From Entomortierella parvispora (taxonomy: Eukaryota > Mortierellomycota > Mortierellomycetes > Mortierellales > Mortierellaceae): DNA of 64,000 bases. The first letter of the stretch is position 1; every line of letters begins with the position of its first letter. The position numbers were made by a program, and so were the translations under genes. The stretch spans positions 1,736,001 to 1,800,000 of the forward strand of contig OY752142.1 in the NCBI GenBank assembly GCA_963573315.1, given 5' to 3'. The notes beneath the pieces were generated by a model, which saw only the letters and a list, made by a program, of their open reading frames with translations, was not told the DNA's origin and searched no databases. Shown piece after piece: positions 1 to 9,842 of the stretch.

Positions 1-48
1 AGGGCTGTCGGACTGACCGAAGAGGGTCTTCCAGATGGCGTTGGTCAT
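1..48 (-). CDS. 5' end of an unidentified gene, cut by the window edge
   Basis: An ATG at 48-46 on the minus strand opens a reading frame of 16 codons that runs off the left edge, beginning MTNAIWKTLFGQ. It diverges from the peptidase gene starting at 256, so the 207 bp between them would be a shared promoter region. The fragment is too short to assign a family, and coding status rests only on the open frame and the position facing a divergent promoter. Confidence 0.4.
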   Translation of the reverse strand, partial: MTNAIWKTLFGQSDSP

Positions 49-255
49 TGTGCAGAGAAGGGAGAGGGCTGATTCGTGTCCAAGAAAGGGATGCATGCAA
101 TGCGCCCTGAACCTTCGAGCCTGAAAGTGACGTGCTTTGCTCCCAACGGGCAGAGGGTCCCTTTCTGTCGTTGTTCCTTTTTCTTCCCACCCTTTCTCTT
201 CTTTCTTCTCCTCATTCGACTTCCTGTTCCTCTTCCTCTTCTTCCTTCATCAGCA

Positions 256-2728
256 ATGTCCACTCCTCAGGAAATATTCAAGGCCCTGGCTGCCATTCCC
301 ACCTACTCGGACGCAGTCATCCTCCCAAACTCAACTAATACCACCCTCAGTACGACTGTTCTGAACTTCTCTGGCCGGCGGTTCTAAAGACGGCGTGCTG
401 CAGATCGCTGACCGAGCTCTGCTTATATCATCTATTATCTTCAATAGACATCCAGGTATCTCTTTCACAAAGAGATCTCGAACGGGATGTCCGCCGTAAA
501 TTCACTCGATCGCTCGTCGCCACTGTGGGGAACAAGTCGATTCCTCTTGTGATCAATGGCCCCTCTATCGATACCGGTAACGCAGTCGCTCAGGTCATCT
601 CGCCTTCTGGACAATACAGTGCTGTTTTGCGGTCCATTGCTGGAGAAAAGAAGAAGCTTTTTGTCGAGGTAAAAAAAAGACGCGTGGTATTGCATCAACG
701 GCACGGAGGTTGGGATTCACTTGTATTAACGGCCGTTTGTCGTATTTCTCAGATCTGGTCTGAGGGCTCAATTTCGCAACTTTTGGATACGACTGCCCTT
801 CACGACGACTTTTACGCCGACACGACATTTGGAGGGCTGCAGTTCTCACGCGATGAGACCAAGTTTGTTTACGTGGCTGAGCGCAAAAAGACCGAGGATA
901 TCACAGAAAAGTTCAACTTCAAACCCGACTGGGGCGAGACGTTCACGGGCAAAAGGGATCCAGCTCTTGTTGTCGTGAATTTGGACAACTTTGAGGTCAA
1001 AGTGCTGGATGCATTCGATACCGACATGAGTCCAGGACAACCCATTTTCACTCATGACTCCAAGGCCATTATCTTTACCGGTTACCATCGCAGCCCTCAG
1101 TCGTATGGCATTGTGTACTGCCAGAACAGATTTACTGGCCTTTATCAGGTTAGCCTGGATGGAACCGGGTTGAAGTCTCTGACAAAGGAGTTGAAGAGTG
1201 CGCGCTCCCCCAGACTCAGCAATGATGGGTCTACTTTGGTCTTCCTCTCCAATGCTGCCAACGGTCCCCATGGCAGCTGTGCTAAACTATGCAAGATCGA
1301 TACGGCTTCGGGTCAAGTCTCGACAGTCGTGGATATTGTACGCACCCCAGATGCCGAGACTGGATTCCCAGGACTCTATGTTGATCAGCTCCCAAAGGAT
1401 CTTTGGCTTTCTCCCACAAAGATTGCTCTTTCCACTGCCTGGAGATCCAGACGTACAGTGGTATCCATTGACCTTGAGTCAGGTGAAGTTCAGGAGCTGA
1501 CTCTATCCTCAAGTTATCCTGGAGCGACCACTGTGCTTTTTGCAAACTCACGCTGGATTTTGGCAACTTACTCGACACCAACAGAGCCTTGGATGCTTTT
1601 CTTGGGACAGGTGGATTTTGAAAAGAACCACAAGGATCTCAAGGTCCATTTCACAGTGCTTGAGAGTAGCAAGGTCGAGAAGGCGAAGGGCTTTTACCAA
1701 CCCCATTCCTGGTCAATTGTCAACAAAATTCCTGGCCAGCTTGAGACTCTGGAGACGATTCTTGTGGAGCCATTCAAGTCCAATAGCAGAGCTCAACAGT
1801 CTACGGCTGTCAGTGGGACGAGACCACCTCTTGTGATCTTTCCACATGGAGGACCTCACAGTGGATTTGCTGCTGAATTCGCTATTGTCAGCTTGGTCTT
1901 GGTCGGTCTTGGCTTCACGGTTGCCTGCGGTAAGAATGGCACTTTATAATACGATTTTAAGGAGTGACTCAAGCACATTCTGACATGCATTTTCTGATAG
2001 TCAACTTTACTGGAAGTCTTGGCTTTGGTCAGGATGCCGTCGAGGCCCTTGTTGGACGAGTTGGAGAGCTCGATGTGAACGAGTGCAAGGCCGTGCGGGA
2101 CCATGTCATCTCTTTGGGCCAGGTGGACCCAGAGCGAACCTGTTTGACCGGGGGAAGCCACGGTGGTTTCATTGTGTGTCATTTGCTCGCGGATCCCTCG
2201 TACAAGGCAGCGGTGATGCGCAACCCTGTTACAGATATTCCAGCCATGTCTTCAGTAACCGACATTGTGGACTGGTGCTATGCAGTTAATGGACTGGACT
2301 ATAACATGGAGGCACCACCCACCGCGACTCTGTCGAACGTCGAGGTTTTTAAGCGTATGCGGGCGTCGTCTCCAATGGAGCACGTGGAGAAGGTTGTGGC
2401 ACCCACGTTGATGTTGATCGGCTCTGGAGACCGCCGCGTGCCTCCATCCCAGGGCGTGTCTTGGTGGCAAGCAAGGCAGAACAAGATCAAACAAGATCAG
2501 CAGAAGAACGACGTGTCGGCGATCAAGGCTGTCAACAAGATCCAGGTGTTTGATGGGACAGGACACGCACTGGACTCTGTTGAGGCAGAGCGTCACTCTC
2601 TCTACAGCCTGGCGTCGTTTTTGGTTGAACATACGCGTTTAGAGCATGCGGAGGCAGCACCGACGACAACCGAGACCGGTGAAGGAGCAGGCCGACAGGG
2701 TGAAGGTGGACGAGGTGCATTTATCTAG
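256..2728 (+). CDS. Acylaminoacyl-peptidase (S9C prolyl oligopeptidase family)
   Basis: This is a cytosolic serine peptidase expected to remove N-acylated residues from blocked peptides. I read four exons, 256-349, 448-668, 753-1929 and 2001-2728, all joined in phase, giving 739 aa, close to the usual 730 or so for the family. The N-terminal two thirds is the beta-propeller and the C-terminal third the alpha/beta hydrolase domain. The nucleophile lies in GGSHGGF (Ser about 550), the acid in GSGDRRVP (Asp about 641) and the histidine in GTGHAL (His about 686); the oxyanion-region motif PHGGPH is also present. The first intron uses a GTACGA donor at 350, chosen because it is the only nearby donor in the right phase. 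The 3' end carries a short acidic/glycine-rich tail. Confidence 0.9.
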
Positions 2729-3172
2729 GGCGAGCCAATAAATAGATAGACAAAGGAGGAAGCGATGAAAGAAGCAGTGCGATGGCGGAAAGAACGCTCA
2801 GCCGTGAAGGGTGCACAGGAACCACAGACAAGAAAACAAATAGTATTGTAATATTGCCCAAAGGGGTCCCTGTGCCACTGCCACTGTCCAACGGCCTGCG
2901 ACTTGCGCCCAAAAAGAGCCAAGGGGATGAAAATACATGTCTTTGGGAGCGTTGTTTTTTGACCCTCCGCTTGTGAGTGAGTGTGTTTGTTTGCGTGTGT
3001 GTGTGTGTGTGTTGTTGTGTTGTGTGTGCATGTGTAGGTCATCAATGTCATCCCCACCCCCCCTTTGTACCTTTTCCATCTTGTCCTTCACTACCGCCTT
3101 CGCACCTCTTTCCTCTCTCCACTCTCCACTCCTCCTTTCCTTTCATACCCGACTGGACATATTCTGCCCTGC
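2729..3172. other. Intergenic/leader region
   Basis: I see no gene here. The first part is the 3' flank of the peptidase gene. A TG-rich microsatellite lies at about 2990-3037, followed by a C/T-rich tract (3050-3170) directly before the next start codon, which resembles the leaders of other genes in this window. Confidence 0.5.
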
Positions 3173-4781
3173 ATGTCGAGGGACTTTGAGCGGGCCACGC
3201 TCAAGAAGGCCATTGTCAGCACCTTGCCTCCGTAAGAAACCAAGGCTCATTTCTGCGCATTTGCACATTCACACTGACAACCAGCATCGCAGGCAGACTC
3301 ACCAAAGCTCCTGTTCCATTCATCCATTCGTCCATCCACGTTTCTCCAGCTGGGTGATTCCAGAACCAGACGAGAGGCCCTTCACCCGAATCGACGAGGA
3401 GAGCGAGACCAATGCCTCTTGCCACCAGGGCAGCGAGAGGTACAGCAGTAGCGGGGGGCCTCCCGTGCCGCTCAAGGACCCATTGACTGCTTCTGTTTCC
3501 ACGACCCGATATTCCACCGCCACAACAGCCTCCACTTCATTATCATCAGCTGCAGGGGCTGCAGGGCTAAAGCCTGGTCGAACCTCAACATCCCAGGTTA
3601 ACACAAACAGTGTCTCTGCCCAACCCAGCACGGGCCAGTCTCAAGACTGGTCTGTCTTTGCGACCATGAGCAACGTTTCGACTGTTTCATCCCTGGGTCG
3701 AAAATACCTTCAAGCCCAAGGGTCCTCCTCAGGACTACCTCTTTTATCGCCTTCATCTTCCTCCCTTGATACCACCCTCTCGGCTCCCCCTGCAGCTCTC
3801 AGTCCAGGCAACAACAACCTCAGCGGTGGAAATGCCATGTCCAGCATCCGGCGCTTTCCGCAGAGGCTGGACGAGATGTTTAAGCCAAAGGCAACGGGAA
3901 TCTCAAATACCAGCTTTCCCGGCGGGAATAACAACACCGCCACGGATCACATAACCAGTAGCAACGACAACATTGCCTGTACCTGCACATGTGCTCAGCA
4001 TCGATCCTATCCTTCACCAGCAGCATCACGGCGAGGTCTGAATCTTAGCCCGTCCATCTCTAGGCGACAGCAACAAAAGGAATCCATGGACACAGGGCGT
4101 GGCTATCCTACGGGTCAATGCATTTCTACTGAACCACCCAAGGAGACCAATTGGGACGAAAAGGATACAGATGAACCCTCGACACACAAGCAGAGTACGG
4201 CCAACAACACAGCGTTCAATCTGGACGCCCTCAAGATGTTCCTCAACTCACCCCTATTCTCCAATTTCTTGAAGTCATTGACCATCATGGCGTCAGTTTC
4301 ACTGTTTGCGATCGCGTTGGATGCGATCATTATTCTCGTCAAGACTCCGGACCAACAGACCCAGCTTTCCAACGACAATGCGGCGCTGATCGTTACTGTG
4401 GTACTGTCGCTGTTGACGATTGCATATTCCTGTTTTACAATCTTTTTGGAGTCTAGACGACCACCAGAGGGTCTAGATACCTCCAACTCGAAGCCTTTGA
4501 TTGTGATCTTTTCAGAGATTATTGCGTCCATCATTTGGGCCCAGGTTCTGAGCGTGACGATTTACATCTACATCTGGACCTATGGATGTACCCAGGCTGG
4601 TGCGGACCAGATTAATAGGCTTTGGAAGCAAAATCTGGCGGACAGGCACTTGACAGACAGACTCTGTCGGAGGCAAGGGTCCATGGTCGGACTGGAGCTT
4701 TTGCTGGTTGTGCTGCTAATCTTCAACTTTTATACGCACTTGGCCCAAAACTTCAAGTTTATTCGAGCTGTCTCTCAATAG
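3173..4781 (+). CDS. Four-TM membrane protein with long disordered N-terminus, function unknown
   Basis: I do not recognise the family. The model has a 59-nt first exon (3173-3231), a 118-bp GTAAGA...CAG intron (3232-3349) and a long second exon (3350-4781), giving 496 aa. The splice joins MSRDFERATLKK...STLPP to WVIPEPDERPF in frame. Residues from about 40 to 300 are Ser/Thr/Asn-rich and probably disordered, with a CTCTC cysteine cluster near the middle. The last 170 residues hold four hydrophobic segments, separated by short loops such as ESRRPPEGLDTSN, with one longer basic loop before the last helix. The sequence is also open upstream of 3350 in the exon 2 frame, so an unspliced start cannot be fully excluded, but that extension reads as low-complexity leader. 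It converges on mS23. Confidence 0.65.
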
Positions 4782-5123
4782 CTCTCCCCTTCTCTCTCCT
4801 CCTCCATTATCCCATCGTCTTGCTCCTCTTCTATCCCATGTATTCATCTAATATAAAAAACATATAACCTCAGTGTTGATGCCGCAGAGTCCTATCTTGT
4901 GTGTTTGCTTGCGGATCAAATTCCAGGTACCATGGTCAGCTCTTCCAGCAGTTCCTTGTGAAAATGATGAACTTTTTGAAATTTTAATGATATCTATATA
5001 TGAGTTCCTCCCATCTACCATTTCGCTTCAATGGTCATGGGTCATCCTCTTCCTCCCCAAGTTTGTTCCTAAACGCCCATTTCTTTGACTAACGTCAAAC
5101 TGTTTGATAGATCCTAGAGTGAT
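4782..5123. other. Convergent 3' flanks
   Basis: This AT-rich stretch lies between two genes that end towards each other. It has A-rich sequence near 4849-4866 that could serve 3' end formation, and no gene is visible. Confidence 0.4.
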
Positions 5124-5955
5124 TTAGAACGTAGGAAGGTTCTTCTCGGCCTCGCGAAGGGCTGCTTCCTCACGCTTCAATCCAGTCAAGACATAGCTCT
5201 TGCGGGGCTTGAGTCCAAAGGCCATAGCCTGAGCCTTGGCCACACGAGCCTCTGTCTCCTCCTGTGCCCTGTGAAGGTAAAACTCCTCGGTGGCGATGTG
5301 GTAAGCCTCACGCTCTGATTTGCCAGTCGACATCAAGTAGAGTTGATGTTGGATCACACTAAAGACAAAGAGAAAAATAGATAGAAAATAAGGCAGAGGC
5401 AGGCAACGGACTGTGTCAGTTCACTTGTGTGTTCTCTTCTCGTTCCTGAGAACGGGACGGAGGTGGCAAATAATATAAAAAATATATCACAACTTACTCC
5501 TCGCCAGTCAAATCTGCGATCGATCTGCCCTTTTGCAAGAGGGTCTCCCAGGTACGACGGGTGCCATCTCCTGTCGTCTCGATCAAGCATTTAGGCCGAC
5601 GCAATTCCCAAGGGTGATCCTCATAGAACTTGCGACGGAGACGGTCCTCGGGGTAGACGATCGTCTTTGGTCGCTCACTCTTCCAACGGAGATGCTTTTG
5701 TGACCTTGAAGAACGGGCGAGGGAATGTGTTGGAGATGCAGTCTTTCCTTCTGCTGCAGCCTTCTCAGCCTCGGCCTCAAAGGGCAACTGTCCCTTTGTC
5801 GTCGCTCCGGAGGGATCCCGCTCACGGAGGAATGTAGGAGAAGGAGGGGAAAGCGTCGTGCCACTGTACCAGACAGGGGCATCTCTGATCAGGTTGGCCT
5901 TCAGCAGCTTGGTGACATAGCTGTGGACCTTGGCGGGCGCTACTTTGAAGGCCAT
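5124..5955 (-). CDS. RSM25: Mitochondrial small-subunit ribosomal protein mS23 (Rsm25 type)
   Basis: This is a component of the mitoribosome small subunit. Two exons (5955-5498 and 5358-5124) join across a GTAAGT...TAG intron of 139 bp to give 230 aa. Recognition rests on the N-terminal segment (MAFKVAPAKVHSYVTKLL), the central ERPKTIVYPEDRLRRKFYEDHPWEL region, and the C-terminal helix with SEREAYHIATEEFYLHRAQEE, where fungal mS23 proteins have a long helix. The start is the first ATG before the conserved basic N-terminus. A TCACGTGA palindrome lies 121 bp upstream, within the 165 bp separating this gene from the stop codon of the Myb gene. Confidence 0.85.
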
Positions 5956-6075
5956 GGTGAAGGGGATGTGCAGGGGTTGGATGAATGGATGGAATGGAGA
6001 GACCGGCAAAGAATGAATGTAACAATGTAATGAATGTTAAGAGGGCGGACCCTTTGTTTACTGTGGCAGATATCG

Positions 6076-6083
6076 TCACGTGA
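6076..6083. promoter_or_regulatory. TCACGTGA E-box palindrome
   Basis: This is an exact 8-bp palindrome with a CACGTG core, 121 bp upstream of the mS23 start. CACGTG is the site class bound by bHLH factors such as Cbf1 and USF; binding here is inferred. Confidence 0.5.
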
Positions 6084-6120
6084 CTAGATCATGATGTCGA
6101 TATGGCATACTACTTATGGT

Positions 6121-9075
6121 TTATTGTGGCTGTCCTTCTTGCCGCTGATCGTCTGTCAATTTACACCAGCGTAGACGACACATCCAGGCACTCTTATCCG
6201 GGAAGAAGCGCGACACTGACATCCAGTCGTTGCGGCCAATCTTGTTAACAGAGTACAGCAGGTCTTCGTCCTCTGTCGACGTCCATGGTGTGTGCTTCAG
6301 CTTGGCCTTGTACGACGCCTCCCACACTCGACGGGCAGGGGCCTTGGTCCAACGCACAGCACTGCCTGAATTGGATGTAGCTGGTAAGTGCTCTCGCATG
6401 TGCTCCACGACCTTGTCCCACTGGCCCTCGCCATATTTCTCGACTGCTTCCTGTAGTGTCATGTACTCATCCACCGTCACCTGGGTTGCCTTCTCCGACA
6501 TCAAAAAGTACTTCAACTCCAGGTCTGCAATTTTGCGGTCGGGAAGATAGTGGCGTTGCACAGCTCGGAAGGCAGCCCTCGACGGACCACTCGCGCTTGT
6601 GACTCCAGAGGCCAAAGACTTGTTCTTGTCAAAGCAATATCCAACTTCTCGAATCCCCTGCTCCAGAAGAAGAAGCTCTTCATTGGACCAGCTGTCTTGT
6701 TCTTTTGACCGGAGGAGTCGCCAATGGACACTACACCCTTGAACAGTGGCACCTCCTCCAATGTGCCTAGCAACCCATTTCCAATTCACCCAATCCACGT
6801 GGAAGCCTCGGGTCTTGAGCCTCTGCCTCACAAGCTTTTGCAGCTTGACCGATCTCTCCCTGTCCCAGCGGAACTTTGGAATCTTGCTCTTTGATAAAGC
6901 AAGCTGGACACAGTCCCGACCGAAATTCGCGTCGTTTTCGTCTAGCGGCGGCGACTGCAAAGAGATCTGTTGTTTGAACAAGGTCTCACATTTCTCTGGA
7001 GTAAACACATCCGAGCTAGTCGAGTCATCGCCTTGACCATCCCTGCTTCCGTCCGCTCCTCCAGACAAAAGGCCTTCATTCCGTTGACCGGCGGGTTCAT
7101 TCTCATTCAGTCTACGAGAGATCTTGTTAAAGTCCGAGCCGTGATCGAGCCAGAGTCTCCAAAATTGAGACTCCCGATAAGCATCCCATTTCTGATTCGA
7201 ACCCAGAGTTGTTGGACGCACGGGCATATCAAGGAACTTCCATAGAGTCCTACACTCCTCGGCCGTGAACTTTCCGCCAAGTTTATCGGAAATGTCTTGC
7301 CAGGAATGTGTGCCATTGTTAATGACATGTCGAATCAGCGTCGTTTCGTCGTCAAGGCTCCACCGTGTGTGCAGGTCTCGTTGGAGGTTGTAGTCGTCCT
7401 GTCTATATTGACCACTACTTGTCAGGGAGGAATTGGTGGTATCTTGAATAGGAGTAGACCGCTCTTCCGGGTTATCGTCTAGGATTCCTTCGCTATCCTC
7501 TGATTCAGCCGTAAGGACCATATCATCCATAGTGTCATCATCTGCATATTCTCCCTCTTGCTCCTCCTCCTCATCTATATCGCGTCCGCTGTAGTCTTCA
7601 TCAAATCCATCAGAAGGCTCATCATCGTCATCCAGAAGACCCTGATGCCCGTTATAGGATACTGTAGCACTCTGTTGGTTTGTGGGAGCGCCATCCTCAG
7701 AGGTAGACTGCCGCCGTTGGTCCGAATTCGTTGTTGTTGAGGATACGGGCTTTCTTAGCTTCCTGTACTTTCGCTGACAGAGGATCGGGTGGATACCCAA
7801 CTCTTCCGCAATGCTGGGCCATGGCATTCCTTGCTGAATATAGAATAACAGCCTCTCTTCAAGCTGAGGTGTCCATTTTTCCTTCTTGGATGATTCTGAT
7901 AGTTCTGTTACATATCGGTAATGACATTGGGCAGGGTCAATGCCAAGATCGTCTCCGATGGCTTTGAAAGAAAATCCTGCCTTGTGGCCCTCACGGATGG
8001 CGTTGTCCTCGTCTTTGGACCAGGTGCGCTCTAATTTCGACTCATCGGGTTCGATGTCGTACATATAATCTTCACCGACGAGGCCTAAAGATTCTCGGGG
8101 TTGACGGGATGGAAAAATTGGGCTCGAATCTGTTTCTGATCCTTCGGCTGTCGATTTCTTTCTCGCGAGCAATGCTTGAAGAGGCCTGTCCGGCAAAAGG
8201 TAGTACGGGGTATTGTCGATATTAAGTGCCATGGGGGTCCATCCTTCGTCCAATTGTCCTTTAAGTCGGTGGTGATAGCGCATGTAGCAGTTGAGGGGCG
8301 ATGTCCCTAAGACCTTCCCGACTTGCTTCCAGCTCAGACCTCGACTATGCAGATCCATCAAGAGAGAGTCGACATGTTCACACCATCGTCGCCGTTTTCC
8401 TGCCACCAGTCCCACTTCCGCGATTCCTAATACCACTCGATTGTTGCGACTGGTATTGGAAGCTGTTGCGGCGAGTAACGAAACACCTTTCCTGGCCTGC
8501 GATGCCATATCTTGGTGCATGCTCGCCCATTTTTCACGACAGATAGCCTGAGTCGTCAAGAGCTCTGTCGCAATCCTAGACCAGGACTTTCCGTCATATA
8601 CCATTGCGTTGAGTTTTTCCAATCTCTCTGTCGTCCACTCAAGTCGATGTGATGGATCCAGGACTCTCATGTAGCGTGAATGACAAGCGGAAGGGTCTAC
8701 GCCAACGGTGGCTCCAATCTCCGCCCAGGAGTTTCCTTCCAGTCGCAAGTTGACTATCTTGGAATCCACCTCTGGTGTCCACGTAAAATTTGAGCGCTCT
8801 GAAAATGAGGTCATCTTCCTTACTCTCTTTTTCCTCTGCAGCCTTTGGACCACCTCTGTAGCTGGAGGGGTTCCCCCAGATGTTGGGGATTCGGTGGTTG
8901 TCTTCGTGGTCGCTTGCTTGACCCCCCTGGACTGGATTAAGGAGGGGGCTCGCTTGGTGGCTGGCCATGGAGCGGTCGAGAGGTTACAGCCGCATGAAAT
9001 CAAACTTGGACGCCGGAACCCACCGCTCACCATGGTCGCCCTGGCACCTCGGACGACTTGTCCAACCCATGACAT
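6121..9075 (-). CDS. Multi-repeat Myb/SANT DNA-binding protein with mitochondrial-like N-terminus
   Basis: A single uninterrupted frame encodes 984 aa from the ATG at 9075. I count about eleven Myb/SANT-like repeats, recognised by spaced Trp residues and helix-turn-helix endings (for example TWTPEVDSK...SWAEIGATVG...CHSRYMRVL). They lie near residues 98-138, 146-187, 229-271, 351-390, 400-440 and 571-615, with more divergent ones through the C-terminal third, and a clear final repeat (PWTSTEDEDLLYSVNKIGRNDW). An acidic linker rich in Asp/Glu lies near 480-520. The first 50 or so residues (MSWVGQVVRGARATMVSGGFRRP...) are basic, hydroxylated and lack acidic residues, as in mitochondrial presequences. 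Family knowledge supports DNA binding; mitochondrial import is inference. It diverges from eIF3j. Confidence 0.75.
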   Translation of the reverse strand: MSWVGQVVRGARATMVSGGFRRPSLISCGCNLSTAPWPATKRAPSLIQSRGVKQATTKTTTESPTSGGTPPATEVVQRLQRKKRVRKMTSFSERSNFTWTPEVDSKIVNLRLEGNSWAEIGATVGVDPSACHSRYMRVLDPSHRLEWTTERLEKLNAMVYDGKSWSRIATELLTTQAICREKWASMHQDMASQARKGVSLLAATASNTSRNNRVVLGIAEVGLVAGKRRRWCEHVDSLLMDLHSRGLSWKQVGKVLGTSPLNCYMRYHHRLKGQLDEGWTPMALNIDNTPYYLLPDRPLQALLARKKSTAEGSETDSSPIFPSRQPRESLGLVGEDYMYDIEPDESKLERTWSKDEDNAIREGHKAGFSFKAIGDDLGIDPAQCHYRYVTELSESSKKEKWTPQLEERLLFYIQQGMPWPSIAEELGIHPILCQRKYRKLRKPVSSTTTNSDQRRQSTSEDGAPTNQQSATVSYNGHQGLLDDDDEPSDGFDEDYSGRDIDEEEEQEGEYADDDTMDDMVLTAESEDSEGILDDNPEERSTPIQDTTNSSLTSSGQYRQDDYNLQRDLHTRWSLDDETTLIRHVINNGTHSWQDISDKLGGKFTAEECRTLWKFLDMPVRPTTLGSNQKWDAYRESQFWRLWLDHGSDFNKISRRLNENEPAGQRNEGLLSGGADGSRDGQGDDSTSSDVFTPEKCETLFKQQISLQSPPLDENDANFGRDCVQLALSKSKIPKFRWDRERSVKLQKLVRQRLKTRGFHVDWVNWKWVARHIGGGATVQGCSVHWRLLRSKEQDSWSNEELLLLEQGIREVGYCFDKNKSLASGVTSASGPSRAAFRAVQRHYLPDRKIADLELKYFLMSEKATQVTVDEYMTLQEAVEKYGEGQWDKVVEHMREHLPATSNSGSAVRWTKAPARRVWEASYKAKLKHTPWTSTEDEDLLYSVNKIGRNDWMSVSRFFPDKSAWMCRLRWCKLTDDQRQEGQPQ

Positions 9076-9325
9076 TGTACTATGCTGTTTTGTTTTAGGA
9101 CCTGAATGCCACAAAAAAAGGGTAGAAAAAAGTAGAAATGACGGAGGTCAGAGGGGCCGCTGACAATATTAATTTCCTCCTTTTGAGATTCAGAGCTGGA
9201 GAGACATTGCTCAGCCTCGTACCTTGCGGTGTCCTGATCAAGTCTTGGAAATGTAGCCGTGGTGTTGGTGGTAGGAGATCAATCCTTCAGAAAGATCACA
9301 ACTCTTCAAAAAGAAGCGAGTTTGA

Positions 9326-9333
9326 TCACGTGA
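9326..9333. promoter_or_regulatory. TCACGTGA E-box palindrome
   Basis: Exact match to the same 8-bp palindrome found near mS23, in the divergent promoter region between the Myb gene and eIF3j, 251 bp from the Myb start codon. Confidence 0.5.
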
Positions 9334-9492
9334 CCAGATCGCTTGACCGTGGCTCGGATTTGCTCGGGAGCAACGGCCACAGAACAAAGGCATTCTCATC
9401 CACAATCAATGCCAGCCTGGTTTGCGCTCTCGGTAAAGGGTTGCTAGTGCAGAAGACTTGCTTCTTTTTTCCTGCAGAACATTTGTTTGGTG

Positions 9493-9576
9493 GCGCTTTC
9501 ATGTCTTCAGTATCGTTGCAAAAACGGCATCTTCGCGCTTTCATGTCTTCAGTATCGTTGCAAAAGCAGCATCTTC
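9493..9576. repeat. 42-bp tandem duplication
   Basis: Two adjacent 42-bp units (9493-9534 and 9535-9576) begin GCGCTTTCATGTCTTCAG and differ at two positions, in the AAAACGGCAT/AAAGCAGCAT part. They lie in non-coding DNA about 270-350 bp upstream of the eIF3j start. Confidence 0.9.
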
Positions 9577-9842
9577 AGCCGCACTCTCTCCCCGCCCCAT
9601 CTCTCAATGCCACCCAGCGGTTTCCCCCCCATTTACGAGCTCTCCATCTTCTTGCCCTATCCTCCTGCTGTTCTTGATCCCATAAACTTGCACGCGACGT
9701 TGCTCCTGGGAATCAAGGAACAGACCGCCTAGACCCTTAAGTGACGGTGGCTGCCCTCGCCGCAAAACAAAAAAAAATGAGTGCATCAAAGAGTCCAAAT
9801 TCACTCCTTTTTGTTCCTACCACTACATTAATCACATCCACC

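Larger units (their letters stand above)
9076..9842. promoter_or_regulatory. Divergent promoter region, Myb gene and eIF3j
   Basis: No gene is visible. The region holds a TCACGTGA palindrome (9326-9333) and a 42-bp tandem duplication (9493-9576). A T/C-rich stretch near 9570-9670 faces the eIF3j side. Confidence 0.5.

Noticed and set aside
2937-3349. Unspliced N-terminal extension of the 4-TM protein
   Set aside because: The extension is C/T-rich leader translated as Ser/Pro/Leu runs, whereas the 59-nt exon with a GTAAGA donor gives a clean protein start.
9138-9677. Plus-strand open frame of 179 codons upstream of eIF3j
   Set aside because: It overlaps the divergent promoter and the 42-bp duplication, has no recognisable motif, and composition is that of non-coding DNA.
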